Shown here: piece by piece, positions 49,444 to 61,437 of the stretch
How the letters are laid out: the number at the start of each line of letters is the position of its first letter
Numbering within the stretch: the first letter of the stretch is position 1
From: Sordaria brevicollis
Lineage: Eukaryota > Ascomycota > Sordariomycetes > Sordariales > Sordariaceae
DNA length: 64,000 nucleotides
Reading direction: 5' to 3'
Assembly: GCA_033439795.1 (NCBI GenBank)
Contig: JAUTDP010000004.1
Location: 434,001 to 498,000, forward strand
The notes under the pieces: generated by a model
Databases searched by the model: none
What the model was told of the DNA's origin: nothing
Seen by the model: only the letters and a program-made list of their open reading frames with translations
Position numbers and translations under genes: made by a program

Positions 49444-49448
49444 AAACT

Positions 49449-52400
49449 ACATCCAATATAAACTAACCTTTACCTAACTCGTAAACTACAACAAATAGAG
49501 TAATAAAGTAATTTCTTAATTAGATTTATACAATCTCCTCCTTAACTATCCGCGGAAAGAATAAACAATAATCTAAAAGAGGAAAAAAATTAAGAAGCGT
49601 AATCCACTAAAATTCTAATCCTTTTATTTATACGCTACGGATTTAATCGAAGTAGGTCGATACCGTTAAAAAGTATACCGGCTAAATTTAATATAAAATA
49701 AAAAATTAAATAACGAACTATTATTAATCTAATAGCAATTAAAGGAACCTATTATTTACTATTCACATCCATTACGTAACGTATTAACCTATTCACTCCA
49801 TTATCGCCATACCGCCCTTAAATTATTATAAAATTTATAATTCTTTTTAATATAATTATACCTATTTATTTAATCTTAATTATTAATAACGTTAATTTAC
49901 GCCCAACCTAATCGCCTATACTATTCGAACCGAATAATTATAATATTAATTATTATAATTATTAAATTAACCTATCTATCGTTAATATAGGAAATACAAC
50001 GCGTAAATTAACGGATAGCTAACCATTTACACTACCGCGACGGCTACGGGCCCTAGGTCCGAAATTAATAATAATAGAACGTATACGAATTAAATTAAAC
50101 GAATAAAAGTAGGCCGCTAAACGCGAATATAAACGCGTTTAAATAAAAGCCGTAAAAAATTATACCCAAAAAGTACGTAAAATATTACAATAATCGGGAA
50201 AATATCTACCGGTCGCAAATAACTCCGTACTAATAAATATCGATATTTAAAAAAATAATAAAATTAATAACGAATTCGATTGTATATCGCCAATTATATC
50301 CGCAAAATCTATATCGGTATTTATTATAATATTTAATATTATTAATATAAAAAATAAAAACGAAAACGCCGATATAAAGGATAAAAAGGAGGATAATAAT
50401 AATAATAATTAAGAAATAATAAATAAAAATTCTATATAAATTAAAATCGTATAAAATAAATAACGTATATAAATTAGAATATCCCCGTAATTATATATTA
50501 TATTAATAATATATTCAATTACTATAAACTTTAATACCGAATTAAACGTCGATAATTTTAACGTAATATTATTATTAATTAGGTTTAACCGAAATACTCT
50601 TCTACGTAATATTAAATATTACGAACGATATATTACCGGTTATATATAATGCAAAAATTTTATCAAATATTAAATATTTAACGAAATTTTTTCCGAATTA
50701 TCGGATATCGAAGAATAAATATATATAACCGATATCGAAATATAAAAAACCGAAAACGCGACCGATAAAATAATTAATACTATTTAAATTAGCGGCGTTT
50801 ACCGGCCAATTTAACTACCGAATATCGCAAACTTTAATAACCTCTCGACCCTAATACCTTATAAATACGACAAAAATTCGATAATATTAAATTTCGAAAT
50901 AATTATATTAATATATATATAAATATTTAAAACGAATCGGCCAAAATATAACGCAATACGTAAAGTAATAGGGTTATTACAATATTATAAAGAATATTAT
51001 TAAGAAGGTTAATATAAAGATTAAAATCCGGATATAAATATCAATGACCCGACCAAAATATAGGAAGCAATTCGATAAAAGGAAGTACTACCGCAAGTAT
51101 AAATACTACTAAACCAATTAAAAATACTAAAACGACGAATAAAAACTCGAATCCCTATAATATAAATACAATAGGTAATAATTCCATTAATAATAAAAAA
51201 AATTACGAATGCCCCTATATCGAAAAAAATAAAGAAAATAAACGCTCGATAAATAGCCTAATTCAAAGCGCAATAATAATAGGAGCGGGAGGCCGAAATA
51301 AAAATCGTACCGTCTACCTTATATATAATTAACCCACTCAATCTCCTCATTTCTATATATTAATTAAATATCGTCCAATTAATTTACTAAGGGATAAGTT
51401 ATTTCGTAAACCTACCAACCGAGCTTTATTAATCCAATTCTTAATTATCTTCAATTCGAATAATAATTAAAGAATTTACATATATTTAATACCCGCTATT
51501 AAACAATTTAATAACGGGTAAAAATAAGCTTAATAATCCAATTTTCCTATTAAATTTCGTCTATTTTAAATGCCGTAATATAAAATATATTTATAACAAC
51601 GCCACTCTTAATACGCTAAAACTTATATATATCGGGCAAATTACAACTATCGGCAAAAATTTTCGGGGCGGTTACTATACTAAAACTAAGGGGGAAATAA
51701 TACTTATAATATACGAATTATTCGTACAATAAAATCAATATCCATTTAGACTCCTACTAATAAATATAAATAATATTAACCTTTACGTACGCAATAACCC
51801 GAATATCGAATATAAACCTAACTAAAATAAATTAAAAATAATATTATTTAAAATAGATACATTTATTCGGGAAATAAATATTCTCAAAATATATAACCCG
51901 GAAATACATTACAACTAATTTTAATTAAAATCGCAATATAATCTAAATCCTAAAAAGGCCCTATTTAAAATACTACAATTTAACCCCATCGATCCCAATA
52001 ACCTAAACTAACGAAAGAAGAAAAAGAAGAAAAAAAAGAAGGCCAAACACTTCCCCAAATATACTCATCGATATAAAGACATTAAACCCCTAATCGAATA
52101 TAATTACCGGTATTTTCTACGTAAAATAATAATTATAGAAAATATACCTTTCGAACCGTTTATATATTAATTACAATTAATATTATTATACTATACTAAC
52201 CTAATACGAAAGTAATTCGAATTTAATATATACGGGAAAGTAATTTTTAATAATATATAAGACAAATTATTATTATATTACAAACCTATTATTAATTACC
52301 CTATTATAATATTTATCGATAATTTTAATTTATATCGAAATACTATTCGTTTATTTATAAATATATATATTATATTAATTAGGCTAAATATCGATATAAA

Positions 52401-53500
52401 AGAATTATAAACTAATATTTACCTAATTATACTTAGCCCGTATAGGTTAAACTTTAATAATATTATTAAAGTATTATATTCGTTCGGTCAATTTAATAAA
52501 AAGGTCGGTATTAATTTAAATATTAACGAAAGTAATATTAAATCGATTATTTACGCCCCAACACTATACTATCTTAGTAATATATTATAATAAATAGAAA
52601 ATTCTAATATAAAAGGATTAAGAGCGGATAAATTTTATTGGTATTATATAATTAGGGAGTAGGTAATAAAATTAAATTTATAATATCCGTTAAATAAAAA
52701 CCTACAAATAATTCCTCGGCTATCGAACAATATATTAAATTTTAATATTATTATATATAATTAATATTATTATTAGATATTACTAATACGTAACGAATTA
52801 AAAAATAATCTACCGAATAAAAATAAAAAAAAGGAATATTTAACGTAATAGAATATCGTAAAGAATCGCCCGGCGTTAATAATATTAACGCCGGCGTTAA
52901 ATATTATATATTCCCAACCTTCGGACCCGGCCTATTCAAAACTAAATAACTTATTATATTAATTTTATTCTATATTACTAAACGGTATTTTAACCAACCA
53001 TATAGCCAAAAGTACATACTATAATATAATAAAAATCGATAATTAATAAATTAATAATATATTAATAAATAAAATATACCTATATTCTTCGTTATTAACC
53101 TTTCCTACTAAATTAGTAAATTTTCAAATCGCCCTTCTACTATATTAATAATTAAATTTTATTTAATTATATACAATAGTCCGTAATCGTTCTAATATTA
53201 TTCCAATTATAATTCAAAATATATTACTTTAATCCGTAAATATATAAAATAATATAACGAAATATCGCCTATATTAATATAAAGGAAAATAACGATAATA
53301 GTAATAATATTATATATTTTATATTAGCAATTATCGTCTAAACATTCTCCGTAATCGCTAAATTTAATAATTTATTAATAAGGAAGAAATTTACTACTAA
53401 TAATAAATAGAATTTAATAATAAAAATCCTAAAAGTACGAAAATTATATAAATAATTCTATATTACTATATTTAATACTATTACCCTTAATTTAAAATTA
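49449..53500 (+). mobile_element. RIP-killed DNA-transposase-like element
   Basis: Plus-strand translation between about 50.0 and 53.4 kb gives stop-interrupted but protein-like sequence. Near 52.3-52.6 kb it reads PIIIFIDNFNLYRNTIRLF, then LSPYRLNFNNIIKVLYSFGQ, IIYAPTLYYLSNI, then ENSNIKGLRADKFYWYY. This recalls the core of a transposase family common in filamentous fungi (FIDGFGLYRNMYRSL..., LGPHGSNFNDV, then GDMPQQ...GF). I recall that family from general knowledge and did not check it. His and Gly codons are changed in the RIP direction. Terminal inverted repeats were not found. The region is A-rich with C exceeding G on the plus strand, suggesting strand-biased RIP. Confidence 0.5.
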
Positions 53501-56500
53501 TATAAAGTACCGAAGCGACTAAGCTAACGCTAAACCGATATAAATAAACTTAATACCGGCGAAAACGACGAAATAAAAGTTAAAGAAGAATAAAATCGTC
53601 GGACGAACTAATATTTTAATAACTAAACGCGCCCTAACGTATATATAATTATATATTATCTAATAATAATAAAAGAATATATATTACTAATTAATATTAA
53701 TATACTACTATTCGAAATTTTTTATAAATAAATATAAGTAAAATAAATACCCCGCCGATACTATCGCACCTTCTATCTATTTTATAAATATAATATTATC
53801 CCTTTTAATATTTACTTACTCAAATATATACATTCTATAATAATAAAGATTTGAAATTTTTATAAGAGTAAAAACTTAAATAAAAGGGGGGGAATAAAAA
53901 TCTAATCGTTAATTAATAACTTATATTAAAAGAACCCAATTATATACACCATACTCAAAACGAACGCTAATTAATAATATACGAATAAATAAACCAAAGC
54001 CCGAATAACAATAATTAATACAACCAACCCTAAGAAAATAATCCTAAAAATAACAATATTCCAAATATTTATAAAACTAATAATACAAAAAGGGTACGCC
54101 AATACAAACGGCGAATTTATAAAACAAATACTAAAACTCTAAAGGTTATATCCTACTATATATAATACCTTCCTATTACATATCGATACGGAATAAATAA
54201 AAGAAAACGAATAGGATATTAAATTCAATATCGAATTCGACCTAAACTATAATTACCGGCGACCGACAATTATAAAATACATCCCTAAAAACGTTATTAA
54301 AAAAACGAAGTACGTCGCTAACGCTAATTAATTACTACTATTAAAAGAACGCCAAATATTTACAAACTTTAAAAAACTCTTATATAGAATATATTAATAT
54401 AATTACGGCGTATAAATTAATTTTACTACTAATAATAAATTAATATAATAGAGCTACCGACTAAAATTTACAAATAAATACATTTATTATTTATATTCAA
54501 ATTACCTATATACCCCGATTAGATATTTTTATATAATATATTAAATAATATCCTTTTCGTATTTATAAAATAAAATAAAGACGTAAATCGCTAAATTATA
54601 TTTAAATTCGTATAAATAAAACTAAATATACAAACTAATAAATATAATTATCGATAATAATACCCTCAAACCTATTATAAACCGTTATTAAATATAATAA
54701 TTAATATTGTATTATTTCGATTAATTAATATATTAATTTCTTAATCGAAAATCGAACGGCGTATTATTAAAATCCATTTTCAATTTCCAATATTCGTATT
54801 AAAATCTTTTAATACTTTTACTAAAAATATTACTCTTAATATCGGGCATTATATTATAACGTATATTAATATAGTATTTAAACTATAATTATTAACCAAA
54901 TTAAATTAATAAATTTTAAAAATCTATTTCAATTTATAATATTTCTTTAATACGAAGAAATATTCTTACATCCCTATTTTCCGAAATACCTTTATTACCT
55001 TTAATAATATACTACTTAATATATGTATCGATAAACTTTTTTATAATATTAAATATTAATACGACCGTACCCGATTAAACGCATTTTAACGCCGCCTAAT
55101 ACTCGCTATAACGCTAATTACTAATATTAATAATATATTATAATATTATAATATAAATAACCTATACTAATATTTCCAGAATTTAATACCGCGCGCTTAT
55201 CGATTTATTTACTGCGAACGCTTCTTATTCCTACGTACAATATAATTAAATATATTAATATTACTACTTATAATAATTCTTACTTCGAAATAATAAATTA
55301 ATATTCTATTTTAATTAAAACCAAATATACAAATTATATTAAAAAGACCACGTCAAATTCCTATATACAAAACCTAACCAGTTATTCAATGCAAAAAAGA
55401 ATAATTTATTCGATATCCTAATTATAAAGTGTAAACGTATTAAGTATATCGATTATATCTTCGTATAAAAACTATTAAATGGCGATAATTTTATTTTCTT
55501 ACTATTAATACGATTAAAAATATTTAATAAACGTAATAAAGTTTTAAACCTCCCGTTTATTAAAGAAATTAAATTTATAATTATTAAATTAACGGCTATT
55601 AAACCGGCTAAATTCTATATCGTCCTATTAAATAACCCTATAAAACCGACCGGCGATATTAAATTTATATTTATTAACTAATAAATAAAATAATTTTAAA
55701 ATATATTCAATTATCGGATAATATTTATATTTCCAATCTAATCCGTATTAAAATAAATAATATTAACTTTTATATAGATTTTCAAACCCTTATCCAAATT
55801 AATTAATTAATTTCGAATCCTATTATATATTAATCTTATTCTATTTTCTATTATTATACTAATTACTATAAATATTTAAAAGAAATTATTTTAACCGTTA
55901 ACCACCCTATTTCTATTTTAATTTATATTTATCGAATATATATAATAGTCTATCGGGCTTATTAGCGTTTTCTAATAAAATTAACTCTATTCCCTATATT
56001 TTATTTATTTATTAATCCGCGTATTAATTAATAACCGTACAAATTTATATTATCGAAATATAATTACGATATTCGGATTCTCCTTCTATATATATTCGGC
56101 TAATAATTATTACTTATAACTATTAATATATTATTAGAAAGGATATAATAATTATTATTACTAATATATATAATACCTACTTTCAAAATTATAACTCTTT
56201 TAAACCTCGGCTCCGTATTTATTAATATAATATAATATACTAACGTTATTCTAAATTCGGGCTCCCTCTAATCCTATAGCGGCGCCTATACTTATTTTAA
56301 TTATAATAACCAATAATCGTAATAACGATTATAACTATACTATATATAATATATATTTTTTTCTTCTCTTTTCGAAATATATATTTACTACTACTTTATA
56401 TTCTTTTTATATACTCTTAATAACGCTACAAATATATATATAAACATTCGAACTAAATAATTAACTTTATATTATTTTATAATAAATAATTTTAAACTAA

Positions 56501-57080
56501 TAATTTAATTTATATCAATTATACAAACTAATTTATATATAAGAATTTTTATATAATTAAGTCTATATTATTTTAACATTTATATTAATATATATAGAAT
56601 AAAATAGTATTATTCGTATATATATACTAAATAATAAAGTAACGCTATCGATATATTCTTTCTAATATATATATTTAATTAATATACAAATATATATATA
56701 AGTAGAATTAATAAATTAATTATAATTTATAACGTAAAATATACAATTGCTATAAGCCTAGGTTTAGTACGTATACGCAATATACGGGTACGGCTAAGCT
56801 AAAGTAAGTTTAAAATAAACCCGCGGTAAATAGTGGTACGTATATTTACCGACCGTATAGGTATTAGGAGGGTACTAAGCGAGTTAGGACCCGGGAACCC
56901 GGGACCTAGTCCCAATTTAATTAAACTACCGCTCCCACTATATATTAACGTCCCTACTCCCGCTCCCAACGCTTAAGCGGTCCCAACGGTTAAACTAAAT
57001 CCAACGCTTAAATTAGTTACGACGCTTAAGGGGAAATAGGAACATATTTCGGACCCAACGCTTAAACCTTTCTAACCGTT
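53501..57080. mobile_element. RIP-mutated sequence, class not assigned
   Basis: Continues the AT-rich block to about 57.06 kb. Broken protein-like stretches occur (for example plus strand near 54.2 kb and 55.5 kb) but no family is recognisable. The last 200 bases (56880-57080) are less AT-rich and contain several AACGCTTAA or CCCAACG(C/G)TTAA motifs. Similar AACGTTAA/AACGGTTAA motifs occur at the opposite edge (36560-36670), suggesting related sequence at both ends of the block. Confidence 0.5.
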
Positions 57081-57123
57081 ATAAACTGGGTAGATCACCG
57101 TAAATGTAGCCGACGAGGACGGT

Positions 57124-58195
57124 ATGGAGCCCGATGATGCCCATGCCGCCCCTCCCGTCCCTCCCAACGCCGATGGTTATGCCCATGAAGGCAAGACTAT
57201 TACGCAAATGATGGAGGAAGACCACCCAGACTCATTCCAAGGTTACTTCCACAACGTGGAGCACGCAGAGACCCTTGGAGCCGAGTATACTCGGCTGGTT
57301 TCAGCCCGCATTGTCGGAACTATCACGCCGGCCGCGATGGCGGATATTCCCACCACTCCACAGCAAAAGCGCGAGTGGTTGGTTCGGATTTTTGATGCAA
57401 TTCGCGACTTCACCAACGTCACCAATAGACCTCGTTCGAACCGTAAGTCAGCTTTTCACCTCATCTTCGCCGTCACCGCGACGCATCGCTGGGAGGAGAC
57501 TGGACGTTGTCCTCAAGTGTCCCTCTTCCCATCTCCCTTCAAGTCTTAGTGTCTTCCCTCACCGTCTCATCGTAACCAGCAGGTGACATCGACATGAGGC
57601 TAACTGCATCGTACAACAGAGGTTAGGAGCGGTCAAGGAGTCAATACTGTTCAACATGAGAACACTCACGTAGTCCGTGTCCGGCAGATGAAGGGTGCGG
57701 CTACGGAACTCGTTGCTCATAAGATTCTGGTAAGTTCATGTTCTCAAGCATCGCTATCCCACTTGGCACATGGCGAAAAGATCTATTGGGACCCAAGGTG
57801 CTGACATACACGCTCACAGAACCTAGCTATCAACGCGCAGACAGGAAACGTCGGCATGCCGGCGTGGGTCCACAGGAAGTCCTGGACTTATAAAAGGTTC
57901 CCGACTTTCGCTGAGAGAATGGAGCACATTCTCCACGGCCTGCGTGTAAACAAAAGTATTGCTCATACTTTCATTAGTGTTGATCCAAGCAGGCGTTGGG
58001 TGGCCAACCCACAAAGTGAGCTGAAGGTGAGTTATCTCTTATTGGTCGAACCTACCTAGGTATCAGCATTAGAGATTTAACACGTGCCTTTCTTATAACC
58101 AGGGAAAAGAGAGTAATATGACGGGTAATGATGAGAAAAAGAGTCTCATTAATGATGGCCGGGAGGCCAGACAGAATCAACACCAGGCCAACTGA
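57124..58195 (+). CDS. Intact member B of the undescribed paralogous family
   Basis: Not recognised; paralogue of the 32079 gene. Exons are 57124-57442, 57620-57729, 57820-58026 and 58103-58195, giving 242 aa. Intron 1 (177 bp) has GTAAGT, GGCTAACTG and CAACAG. The other introns also have standard ends, and all frames join. Segment 1 includes HEGKTITQMMEEDHPDSFQG, YFHNVEHAETLGAEY, TPQQKREWLVRIFDAIRDFT and VTNRPRSN. The junction motif is ATELVAHKIL. Segment 2 includes QTGNVGMPAWVHRKSWTYKR, FPTFAERMEHILHGLRVNKS, IAHTFISVD, then RRWVANPQSELK. The tail is GKESNMTGNDEKKSLINDGR and a Gln/His/Asn end. There is no signal peptide or membrane helix, so it is probably cytosolic or nuclear. The start lies about 45-60 bp from the end of the RIP block, yet the gene shows no RIP. 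Confidence 0.75.
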
Positions 58196-58849
58196 GGCCT
58201 TACATCTCAATTTCGAAGGGTATCTCAATCTAATTAAATTCCAAGGGATCTGTAACGGCGTAGCACGCCCACTTGTCACGAACCTTCTTGTCACGGGAAC
58301 AGGTGCGGACATGGAGGGGCTCAGGGACTGGGAACTGCAGGTCACTCGTTCAGACCTTTGAAGGTCGCCCTGCCATTCATCCATAGAGGTACTGAGCATT
58401 TATTTCAACGAACGCGGGGCCTATACTACTATCTTTCCGCCCGCGCGTCCGTTCTTGTACGATAGTTTTCTCTTTTCTTCATCTCTCGATCTTTTACCAA
58501 AGAGGATCATTGTTGTTTTACCACAAGCCTTTCCTCTTTGCCGTGACAGGATCCGACCACCGCTTCTTTTCCCTATAATTAGGAATGTATATTTCATTTA
58601 AACTATAGAACGTTTTCGTAACCTTTACCACATACGAGTTCACTTTGCCGACTCATACAATCACCTTGTCTTTTGCACGCTCTATGAACCTGGAGGTTCG
58701 GGAACTGCACATGGTGGAATATAGGTACCTCTACAGGTATATGTGTCCATTCTGTGACTGAGTGCCACTTCTCACTTGATCCTCAGTCCATGTTATTCAC
58801 TCTCAAACCGAAGTTCAACATTGTCCCCAACCAGATGTTGCTTAAAATG
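58196..58849. other. Interval between family members B and C
   Basis: No intact gene. The stretch 58673-58740 (TTTGCACGCTCTATGAACC, then GAGGTTCGGGAACTG and CTACAGG) resembles the 3' flank of pseudogene C at 59332-59392. It may mark the end of another, deleted family copy. Confidence 0.4.
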
Positions 58850-59326
58850 AGAATAGCAGCAAATAATAATAATGATGATGATGATGGTCAGACGGAGAAC
58901 ACCCACGCCCGCCGTATCAGCCACTTGAGCGGTTTCAAGGTCGAGCTCTTAGCCGACAAAATTCTCGTAAGTCTGGTCTTTTTCTTCCCGAGTTTCTGTT
59001 GTAGTCTCACTAACAATCTTGCAGAAATGGGCAACGGAGTGCCATCAAGGTCGCCCCGGGATTATGCCGTGGTGCGAAAAGCGTTCATGGTCCATGGACC
59101 ATGGAGCGTTTCCCCACCTCTGATAAACGAATGCGGGCCATCCTTCAAGCCCTGCGCGACAACAAGAGTGTAGCACACTCTTTCATCCAGGTTGACCCAA
59201 CCCGGAGATTCCTCCTTGCCCCGCAGACGGAGGTGCGTCGCAAAGGAAGACAACATGAGCCTCAACGCGAACAAGGGCGGACTCATCGACCTGGGTCGCC
59301 CAGTCAAAGTTGCGGAGAACAACTGA
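58850..59326 (+). pseudogene. Family member C, 5'-truncated and frameshifted
   Basis: Retains the junction motif GFKVELLADKIL (to 58966), then an intron 58967-59024 with GTAAGT, CTCACTAAC and TTGCAG at the conserved position. Segment 2 starts at 59025 as ATECHQGRPGIMPWCEKRSW, but the reading frame must change at about 59090-59100 (around the palindromic TCCATGGACCATGGA) to continue as ERFPTSDKRMRAILQALRDN, KSVAHSFIQVD and RRFLLAPQTE. The tail homologous to member B (DNMSLNANKGGLIDLGR, then ENN and stop at 59324-59326) follows in another frame, with the last intron apparently reduced to a few bases. Segment 1 is absent upstream; there is only an Asn/Asp repeat (58860-58884). It cannot make the full protein as it stands. 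Confidence 0.65.
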
Positions 59327-59707
59327 GTGTTTTGCACTTTCTATAGACCTGGGGGTTCGAGAATTAGTCGAACATACCGCTACAGGCACCTCTCGCTTCA
59401 CAACCTTTCCAACCTTCTCCAAGCTTGTGTCAAGTCGCAACCAGTCATCGACAACACACCTTAACTTCTTCAGACTCCAGTCGGAAACCTGTGCCTGCAC
59501 ATGCTCCCGCGACGACTCGAACGACCGCCATACGCCGGCTTTCCGCATAATTACGAGCTAGCTTTTCTTACAGTACGGCATCTGAAGAATCTGGATTTCA
59601 GCAAGGGCATATCATCCCCTGTTGCTGCTTCAGCTGTTCACTCAGCATTACATCCAGTAACTCGATATCCTGAAACCACAGCTCGCGGACAATCAACATC
59701 CGCAGCC

Positions 59708-60263
59708 ATGGTACTTGATTTTCCGGACGAGTTTGATCCCGAGGGCGATCTGATCCTGGTTGCTTTCGCGCCATCCGATCAAGACAGAGGGAGATATTTC
59801 AAATCCTACCTATAACCAGGCCGAGGAACTCGAGGCGCAGTACCTTGATGAAGCCTCGGCCCCTTTTAATAACAGTATTAACCCTCAATCCTTGTTGGAT
59901 GTCCCCGACGAGGATGATATCACCGCTACCTCTATGAACGAGTGCCGCCATCGATATCCACCACGGATATCGTGGTATTCCTCCTTGGGTAGACCCCAAA
60001 TCGTGGAAGATAGAAAAATACGGCTCTTTTAATGAGCGTATGGAACACATTCTAGAGGCTTTACGGATTGTAATAAGAGCGTCGTGCACGCTTATATCGA
60101 GGTTGATGCAACCAAGCGTTTCCTGAACGCCCCCAAGCATGAATTGATGGTGAGAGCACTATTATTCCGTGTTTTTGATAAACGCTGTGAGAAAGAGGCG
60201 TCTAACCTGCTGTATCTGAATCAGGGCAACAAGGCTAATATGGATGGCAATATACATTTATGA
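59708..60263 (+). pseudogene. Family member D, frameshifted and internally deleted
   Basis: The ATG at 59708 (MVLDFPDEFDPEGDLILVAF) leads to DQDRGRYFKSYL, then a stop at 59813. In the +1 frame the segment-1 homology continues as YNQAEELEAQYLDEASAP and INPQSLLDVPDEDD. The KREWL...IRDF part and the junction motif are missing. Segment 2 resumes at about 59948 as IDIHHGYRGIPPWVDPKSWK and SFNERMEHILEALRI. After a second frameshift near 60070 it reads NKSVVHAYIEVD, then KRFLNAPKHELM. A standard intron (60151-60224, GTGAGA...AATCAG) then joins a short tail GNKANMDGNIHL and a stop at 60261-60263. At least two frameshifts and one deletion make it a pseudogene. Confidence 0.65.
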
Positions 60264-60780
60264 GGAAAAGAAAGGATTAATCAACACTGTCCGCGCCGTC
60301 AACCAAAACGCGGCAAACTGAACCCGTGTGCATCCACTCGCCTACTTAAGCATTAATGGCTTTTGGAGTTGGGAATGTTGAAGCCATTTCAGGTAGTGGT
60401 GAAGATTAAAGGAATTCTGTTTCCGTGGGGGTTTTGGAGGGAAAAAGCTTCACGGTGTCAGGTGCTTAGGAACACCTCGATTCTTTTCTTTTGCAAGGTA
60501 GAGTTCGCGCTCTTCTTTTGTTGACACCCTCTAGCATATTAGCAACGCCGCCTGCCATTTTTGTGATGGTGCATACTAATGATCTGACCTACGTTAATTT
60601 CATATTCTTCTGTATTTTGTTGGGAACAACGTGTTACACTCGTCACTAGTACTCTTCGTGTTGAAGTGGAACCAAATCGTACCTCTATATATGTAGAAGG
60701 ACCTAGGAGAACGTCACAGCCAACTAGAGCTAGGCATCATTGCGTCCCTGCTGCTACCAGTATAACGACTACTCCTGACC
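60264..60780. other. Interval between family members D and E
   Basis: No gene recognised. Contains the 3' flank of D and an open plus frame from about 60666 without distinctive content. Confidence 0.35.
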
Positions 60781-60789
60781 TCCTCAGCT

Positions 60790-61216
60790 TGTTGGAGATG
60801 CTGAGCCCCAAGTCCACATCCCACCTAGAGATATTCCCGACGAGGCCAGCCATCCCGGTATCACCATCACCGTCTCTGATTTCTAGTAACACGCGAACCC
60901 CTCGTCTAAGCGCACGAGGGCAAAACCATCACGGAGATAATGGAGGAAGACCACCAAGATACCTCTCAAAGTTATTTCCGCGATTTCGAGCACGCAGAAG
61001 CCCTCGCCCCTTACGACCGAGTACCACCTGTACACTCCTATCGGTTAGCTTTCGCCCATCCGCAATTCGCGCCACTACCTCAGTGGCCGAGTAGAGGTAG
61101 CCGACCTGGAAGACTTACCGAAAGCTCCCCAGGAGAAGCGCGAGTGGCTCATCGAGATCTTCAATGCCATCCGTGACTTCAGTCAGGTGACCAATAGACC
61201 TCGTGCTAAACAGATG
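60790..61216 (+). pseudogene. Family member E, only segment 1 left, frameshifted
   Basis: A coding-like stretch near 60795-60880 (VGDAEPQVHIPPRDIPDEAS) is followed in another frame by HEGKTITEIMEEDHQD, almost the same as member B. It continues as SQSYFRDFEHAEALAP. The homology then shifts frame, reappearing near 61092 as VEVADLEDLPKAPQEKREWL and IEIFNAIRDFSQVTNRPRAK, ending at QM with a donor GTACGT at 61217. No junction motif or segment 2 is found downstream. This is a 3'-truncated pseudogene. Confidence 0.65.
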
Positions 61217-61437
61217 GTACGTGTTCTTCATCGTCCATATTGTCGCGCTCTTTTGCTCTTATCGAGTAGTCTTTGGCCCCGCCTGAGCGTGCCAGCTTCT
61301 TGCTTCCCGTCCTCTTGTCCTCGATCTGCCTGTTTGTTAGCCCTATTACTCAAATGAATCCTCACTCTCCCGCGACTTACGACTAAACTTCTGGGTCAGC
61401 TACCCCTAAGTACCGTACTCGTGCTCGCTTCCCATGC
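61217..61437. other. Intergenic sequence
   Basis: No feature seen. No downstream exons of family member E are recognisable. Confidence 0.4.
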
